From Moraxellaceae bacterium (GTDB lineage Bacteria > Pseudomonadota > Gammaproteobacteria > Pseudomonadales > Moraxellaceae): a stretch of DNA of 24,000 bases. Each line of letters starts with the position of its first letter. Positions within the stretch are counted from its first letter, which is position 1. The notes under the pieces are model-generated. The model was not told where the DNA came from. It made no database searches and saw only the letters and a list, made by a program, of their open reading frames with translations. Below, in pieces: positions 20,442-24,000 of this stretch. The position numbers and the translations under genes were made by a program. The stretch covers positions 1 to 24,000 of the forward strand of contig DPJB01000031.1 in NCBI GenBank assembly GCA_003543245.1, in the 5' to 3' direction.

Positions 20442-23081
20442 ATGAAGCGTGCTCTCCTCATTCTGGCTGGTGTTGTGGGTGGCCTTGTTGCCCTCGTTGC
20501 CATTGCCATCGCCATTGTGCTGTTTGTCATCGACCCAAATGACTACAAGGCAGAAATTGCCGATCTGGTGAAAAAGAACACCGACAGCGAGCTGGTGATC
20601 AGCGACCGCATGGAGTGGGCACTCTGGCCCAACATCGGTGTAAAGCTGGGCAAGACTACGCTGAGTGATCCGGTGGGCAAAGAAACGCTGGTGGCGGTCG
20701 ACAAGGCCTCGGTGAGCGTGCAGGTGATGCCGCTGTTTGCCAGCCGCATCCAGATTGATGCGGTGAATCTGGATGGTGCCAAAGTGCGTTTCATCCAGCA
20801 CGCCGACGGCACCACCAGCTGGGACCGTTTGCTGGCAAAGCTGGCCAGCAAGCCGGAAGAAAAATCCGAAAAGGTGGCGTTCAACGTCAAGCAGCTTGAT
20901 GTACGCAACACCTCGCTGTACCTCAAGGATGAAAAGGCTGGTGTAGAACGCACCGTCGACAACATCATCGTGAAAGCAAAGGACATCGACCCGGGCAAAA
21001 GCTTTCCCGTGGAAGCGCTGTTTGATTTCAGCCAAAAAGATGCCGCCGGTAAAACCGTACTCGCGAAAAATTCGTTCTCGGCAAATGTCAGTCTTGATCA
21101 GGACAACGAAAAATACGCACTGGGCGCACTGGTATTCACCAGCGACCTGTCCGGCACACTGCTGCCGGCACCGGCAGTTATCAGCCTGAAAGGTGATGTG
21201 GCCGCAGACATGAAAGCGCAGCAGGTTCAGGTGAACGGCCTGGATCTGAGTGCCGAGTACAAGGACCCGGCACTCACGGCACCGGCCACGGTTAATGTAA
21301 AAGGTAATGTAAATGCCGACATGGCCAAACAGCTGGTGACCATTGACGGCCTTGATGCAAAAGCCGTGTATCCCGCGCAGGGGCTGAGTGCGCCTGCGAG
21401 TGTCAGCTTTACCGCAGGCGTGCTGGCCGATCTGGCCAACACCACCGCCACCATCAGCACATTGCAGCTTAAGGCCAGTTGGCCCGATGCCACGCGTCCG
21501 TCACCAGTCAATGCAGCACTTGCCTCAAACATTGCGGCCAACTGGACCACCGGTGCTATTGATGCACCACAACTGGCGCTGAACGTTGTGGTGCCGGACA
21601 AGGCGTTTCCCAAGCCCTTGCAGGTGGCGCTTAACGCACCGCTCAAGGCCAATTACCTGCAGGGCAGTTTCGGCATTCCGGTATTCACGCTGGATGCGGC
21701 CGGTGTGCGCACACAAGGCAGCCTGGAGGCACTGCTGCCGGCCATGCGCGCAGAAACGCCACCGGACACAGCTATCACCAAGGGCATGGGCATCAGTGGC
21801 GGCATTGCCACCTCTACGTTCAATCCGCGCAGCGTGATGGCGGCACTGGGCATTGCACCGCCAAAAACCACCGATGCCTCGGTACTGCAAAGTGCCAGCG
21901 TGCAGGCCGCCATTCAGGGCGACGACACCAAGATCCTGCTGAAAAACATTGTGCTCAAGCTGGACGGCTCGACACTCACGGGCGATGCCGGCATCAGCGA
22001 TCTTGCCACCATGCGCCAGTATGCCCGCCTCACGCTCGACAAGATTGATGCCGACCGCTACCTGCCGCCAACCGATCCCAATGCACCGCCATCAACGGGC
22101 GGCCTGCTGCCGGTTGATCTGCTGAAAACACAAAACCTTGATGTGGCAATGGGTGTGGGCTCGCTGAAAATAATGACCTACCCGATCACAAATTTCCGTG
22201 TGGCTGCAACCGCCGGCAATGGCGTGGTGAACGTGAGCGAACTCAAGGGCACCGTGTATAACGGCGGTTTCAGCGTGCCGATGAACATTAATGTGCAGGG
22301 CGCACAGCCCGTGCTCAAGCTGCAGCCCACGCTCGACAGGATGGATATCGGCCCGCTGGCCAACCAGTTGCTCAAGAGGGAGCTGGTGGAAGGTAAGGCC
22401 AGCTACAACGGCAACCTTTCACTTGCCGGTAACAGCACCGATGCCTGGATGAAGACCGTCAGCGGCGACAGCAACCTTAAATTTGAAAACGGTTTGCTGC
22501 ATGGCGTGAACGTGATGAACGAAGTGGTTGCCGCACTGGGTCAGTATTCGGCATTGCTGCCGGCACTCACGGGCAAGGATGGCGCAACACTGGCGTCCAA
22601 GCAGAACGACACCGAGATTGCCAGCTTCATGGCCGACAACACGCTCAGTAATGGCGTGGTCAACAGCAAGGCCATCAATACTGATTTGCGCAAGGCGAAA
22701 ATTGCGGGTGCCGGTAACTTCAACCTGATCACGCAGGATGTTGATTACACCTTCAATCTGGCGCTGGACAAGAGCCTGATCGGTGACAAGTTTGCCGGTT
22801 ACCCGCTGCCCGTAAAGTGCAAGGGCAGCCTGAAGGGCGCGCTGACCTCACTGTGCAAGCTGGATTCGCGCGCGGTGCGCGACATGGTGACCAAGGCTGT
22901 GGCGGCAAAGGAGCTTGAAAAGCTGGGCATCAAGGGTGGTGATGTGAACGCCGCTGTGGACGCCAAGAAAAAAGAAGCCGAGGCCGCTGCACAGCAGCGC
23001 ATTGAAGAAGAAAAGAAGAAGGCCACCGACAAGCTGAACGAGAAACTTGGCGAGGGGTTGAACAAGCTGTTCAAGCGTTGA
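20442..23081 (+). CDS. asmA: AsmA-family protein, 879 aa
   Basis: The N-terminus is one membrane helix (about 4-29) followed by DPNDYKAEIADLV and 'EWALWPNIGVKLGKTTLSD', the hallmark start of AsmA-type proteins. The long middle is repetitive beta-sheet, and residues 600-800 match the AsmA C-terminal module (GTVYNGGF, 'NLSLAGNSTDAWMKTVSGDSNLKFENGLLHGVNV'). AsmA-like proteins are inner-membrane anchored bridge-like proteins spanning the periplasm, linked to phospholipid transport to the outer membrane and to envelope integrity. The last ~50 residues are a Lys/Glu-rich coiled coil, longer than I would expect. The stop overlaps the mutY start. Confidence 0.9.
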   Translation: MKRALLILAGVVGGLVALVAIAIAIVLFVIDPNDYKAEIADLVKKNTDSELVISDRMEWALWPNIGVKLGKTTLSDPVGKETLVAVDKASVSVQVMPLFASRIQIDAVNLDGAKVRFIQHADGTTSWDRLLAKLASKPEEKSEKVAFNVKQLDVRNTSLYLKDEKAGVERTVDNIIVKAKDIDPGKSFPVEALFDFSQKDAAGKTVLAKNSFSANVSLDQDNEKYALGALVFTSDLSGTLLPAPAVISLKGDVAADMKAQQVQVNGLDLSAEYKDPALTAPATVNVKGNVNADMAKQLVTIDGLDAKAVYPAQGLSAPASVSFTAGVLADLANTTATISTLQLKASWPDATRPSPVNAALASNIAANWTTGAIDAPQLALNVVVPDKAFPKPLQVALNAPLKANYLQGSFGIPVFTLDAAGVRTQGSLEALLPAMRAETPPDTAITKGMGISGGIATSTFNPRSVMAALGIAPPKTTDASVLQSASVQAAIQGDDTKILLKNIVLKLDGSTLTGDAGISDLATMRQYARLTLDKIDADRYLPPTDPNAPPSTGGLLPVDLLKTQNLDVAMGVGSLKIMTYPITNFRVAATAGNGVVNVSELKGTVYNGGFSVPMNINVQGAQPVLKLQPTLDRMDIGPLANQLLKRELVEGKASYNGNLSLAGNSTDAWMKTVSGDSNLKFENGLLHGVNVMNEVVAALGQYSALLPALTGKDGATLASKQNDTEIASFMADNTLSNGVVNSKAINTDLRKAKIAGAGNFNLITQDVDYTFNLALDKSLIGDKFAGYPLPVKCKGSLKGALTSLCKLDSRAVRDMVTKAVAAKELEKLGIKGGDVNAAVDAKKKEAEAAAQQRIEEEKKKATDKLNEKLGEGLNKLFKR

Positions 23082-24000
23082 TGAAGAAAACGGCAAAGCA
23101 GAAAACACAGCCATTTGATTTTGCGGCGGCCGTGCTCGCGTGGTTTGACGAGCACGGCCGCAAGCATTTGCCCTGGCAAAAAAACACCACGCCCTATCGT
23201 GTCTGGGTGTCCGAGATCATGCTGCAGCAAACGCAGGTGAGCACGGCCATCCCGTATTACGAAACGTTCATGCAGCGTTTTCCGGATGTGCAGTCGCTGG
23301 CCGCCGCGCCGGTGGATGACGTGCTACATCTCTGGACCGGTCTGGGCTATTACGCGCGCGCCCGCAACCTGCACAAGGCGGCACAGGTGCTGGTGCAAGA
23401 TCATGGTGGTGAGTTTCCCGACACGGTAGAGGGTGTTGCCGAGCTGCCCGGTATTGGCCGCTCCACCGCAGGGGCTATCCTGTCGCTCAGCCGGCAGCAG
23501 CGCGCCGTCATTCTGGATGGCAACGTCAAGCGCGTGCTGTCTCGCTTTCATGCTGTACCCGAAATTGCGGCTGCGCAGGAAAAAATCCTGTGGCCACTGG
23601 CGGATGAACATACGCCACACAAGCGAGTGCATCATTTCAATCAGGCCATGATGGATTTGGGTGCCACCATTTGCACCCGTACCAAGCCGGCCTGTCTGCT
23701 CTGTCCGCTGCAGACGGCGTGCGTGGCATTGCAGCAGGGCGAGCCGACGGCGTATCCCGGCAAAAAAGCCAGCAAGGTGCAGCCAGAGAAATCGGTCAGC
23801 CTGCTCATGTTTGTGAATGCCCGTGGCGAGGTATTGCTGGAGCAGCGTCCGGCCCCGGGTGTCTGGGGCGGACTGTGGAGCTTTCCGGAAACGGCCGCCG
23901 ACGATGCGGCCACACTCAAACAGATTCTCAGGGCGGACTGGGCAATCAGTCGCCCGCAACTGCAGTGTCTGGACAAGCGCGATCATGTGTTCAGTCATTA
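23081..24000 (+). CDS. mutY: A/G-specific adenine DNA glycosylase MutY (3' end beyond window)
   Basis: 306 codons are inside the window and no stop is reached. The HhH-GPD domain shows catalytic E45 (SEIMLQQTQV), the helix-hairpin-helix LPGIGRSTAGAI, catalytic D146 (LDGNVKRV) and the four-Cys [4Fe-4S] loop C198-x6-C205-x2-C208-x5-C214. The NUDIX-like C-terminal domain that recognises 8-oxoguanine has begun (LLEQRPAPGVWGGLWSFPE). MutY removes adenine paired with 8-oxoguanine. The ATG overlaps the asmA stop by one base (TGATG); asmA next to mutY is a known gammaproteobacterial arrangement. Confidence 0.97.
   Translation, partial: MKKTAKQKTQPFDFAAAVLAWFDEHGRKHLPWQKNTTPYRVWVSEIMLQQTQVSTAIPYYETFMQRFPDVQSLAAAPVDDVLHLWTGLGYYARARNLHKAAQVLVQDHGGEFPDTVEGVAELPGIGRSTAGAILSLSRQQRAVILDGNVKRVLSRFHAVPEIAAAQEKILWPLADEHTPHKRVHHFNQAMMDLGATICTRTKPACLLCPLQTACVALQQGEPTAYPGKKASKVQPEKSVSLLMFVNARGEVLLEQRPAPGVWGGLWSFPETAADDAATLKQILRADWAISRPQLQCLDKRDHVFSH

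Noticed and set aside
1..24000. CRISPR array or insertion sequence
   Set aside because: No regularly spaced repeats and no transposase or integrase motifs were seen in any frame.

Overview
The window looks like a chromosomal segment of a moderately GC-rich gammaproteobacterium of the order Pseudomonadales, plausibly a relative of Moraxellaceae. The reasons are the asmA-mutY neighbour pair, a short FeoB (613 residues) in a feoA-feoB-small Cys-rich protein operon, and a FadL-type porin paired with a large Ig-like lipoprotein. The genus is inference; no rRNA or other marker is present.

Layout. (1) Positions 1-3631 differ from the rest: visibly richer in A+T, and bounded on the right by a defective minus-strand tRNA-Gly(CCC) gene and on the left edge by what looks like the anticodon/T-arm half of another tRNA-Gly(CCC). 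Inside is a compact cassette of three same-strand genes: a 65-residue peptide (743-940), a 504-residue heme-oxygenase-like, probably iron-dependent oxidase (940-2454, start overlapping the peptide stop) and a 297-residue HEXXH metallopeptidase (2549-3442) whose ribosome site lies in a hairpin. Peptide, PqqC-like oxidase fold and protease together resemble a peptide-maturation system; I do not recognise it as a described one. (2) 3711-6755 (-) is a secreted protein with about six fibronectin-III-like modules and a C-terminal PI-PLC X domain. (3) 7148-8059 (+) and 8341-8661 (+) are a periplasmic OB-fold-like protein and a small hendecad-repeat protein, each behind a structured leader. (4) 8789-11221 (-) is a hybrid histidine kinase with an ABC-type substrate-binding sensor domain. 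(5) 11517-11915 (+) is a YkgJ-type Cys-cluster protein, followed by a regulatory gap with an 18-bp hairpin and a perfect operator-like palindrome, then an orphan polytopic membrane protein (12229-13212). (6) 13299-17619 (-) is a two-gene operon: FadL-type outer-membrane protein, then an Ig-like lipoprotein. (7) 17948-20333 (+) is the ferrous iron uptake operon, with a Fur-box-like site over its promoter. (8) 20442-24000 (+) is asmA and mutY, the latter cut by the window end.

Most of the right 20 kb is ordinary envelope, iron and repair biology. The novelty candidate is the left 3.6 kb: a probable tRNA-targeted island carrying a peptide/oxidase/peptidase cassette.
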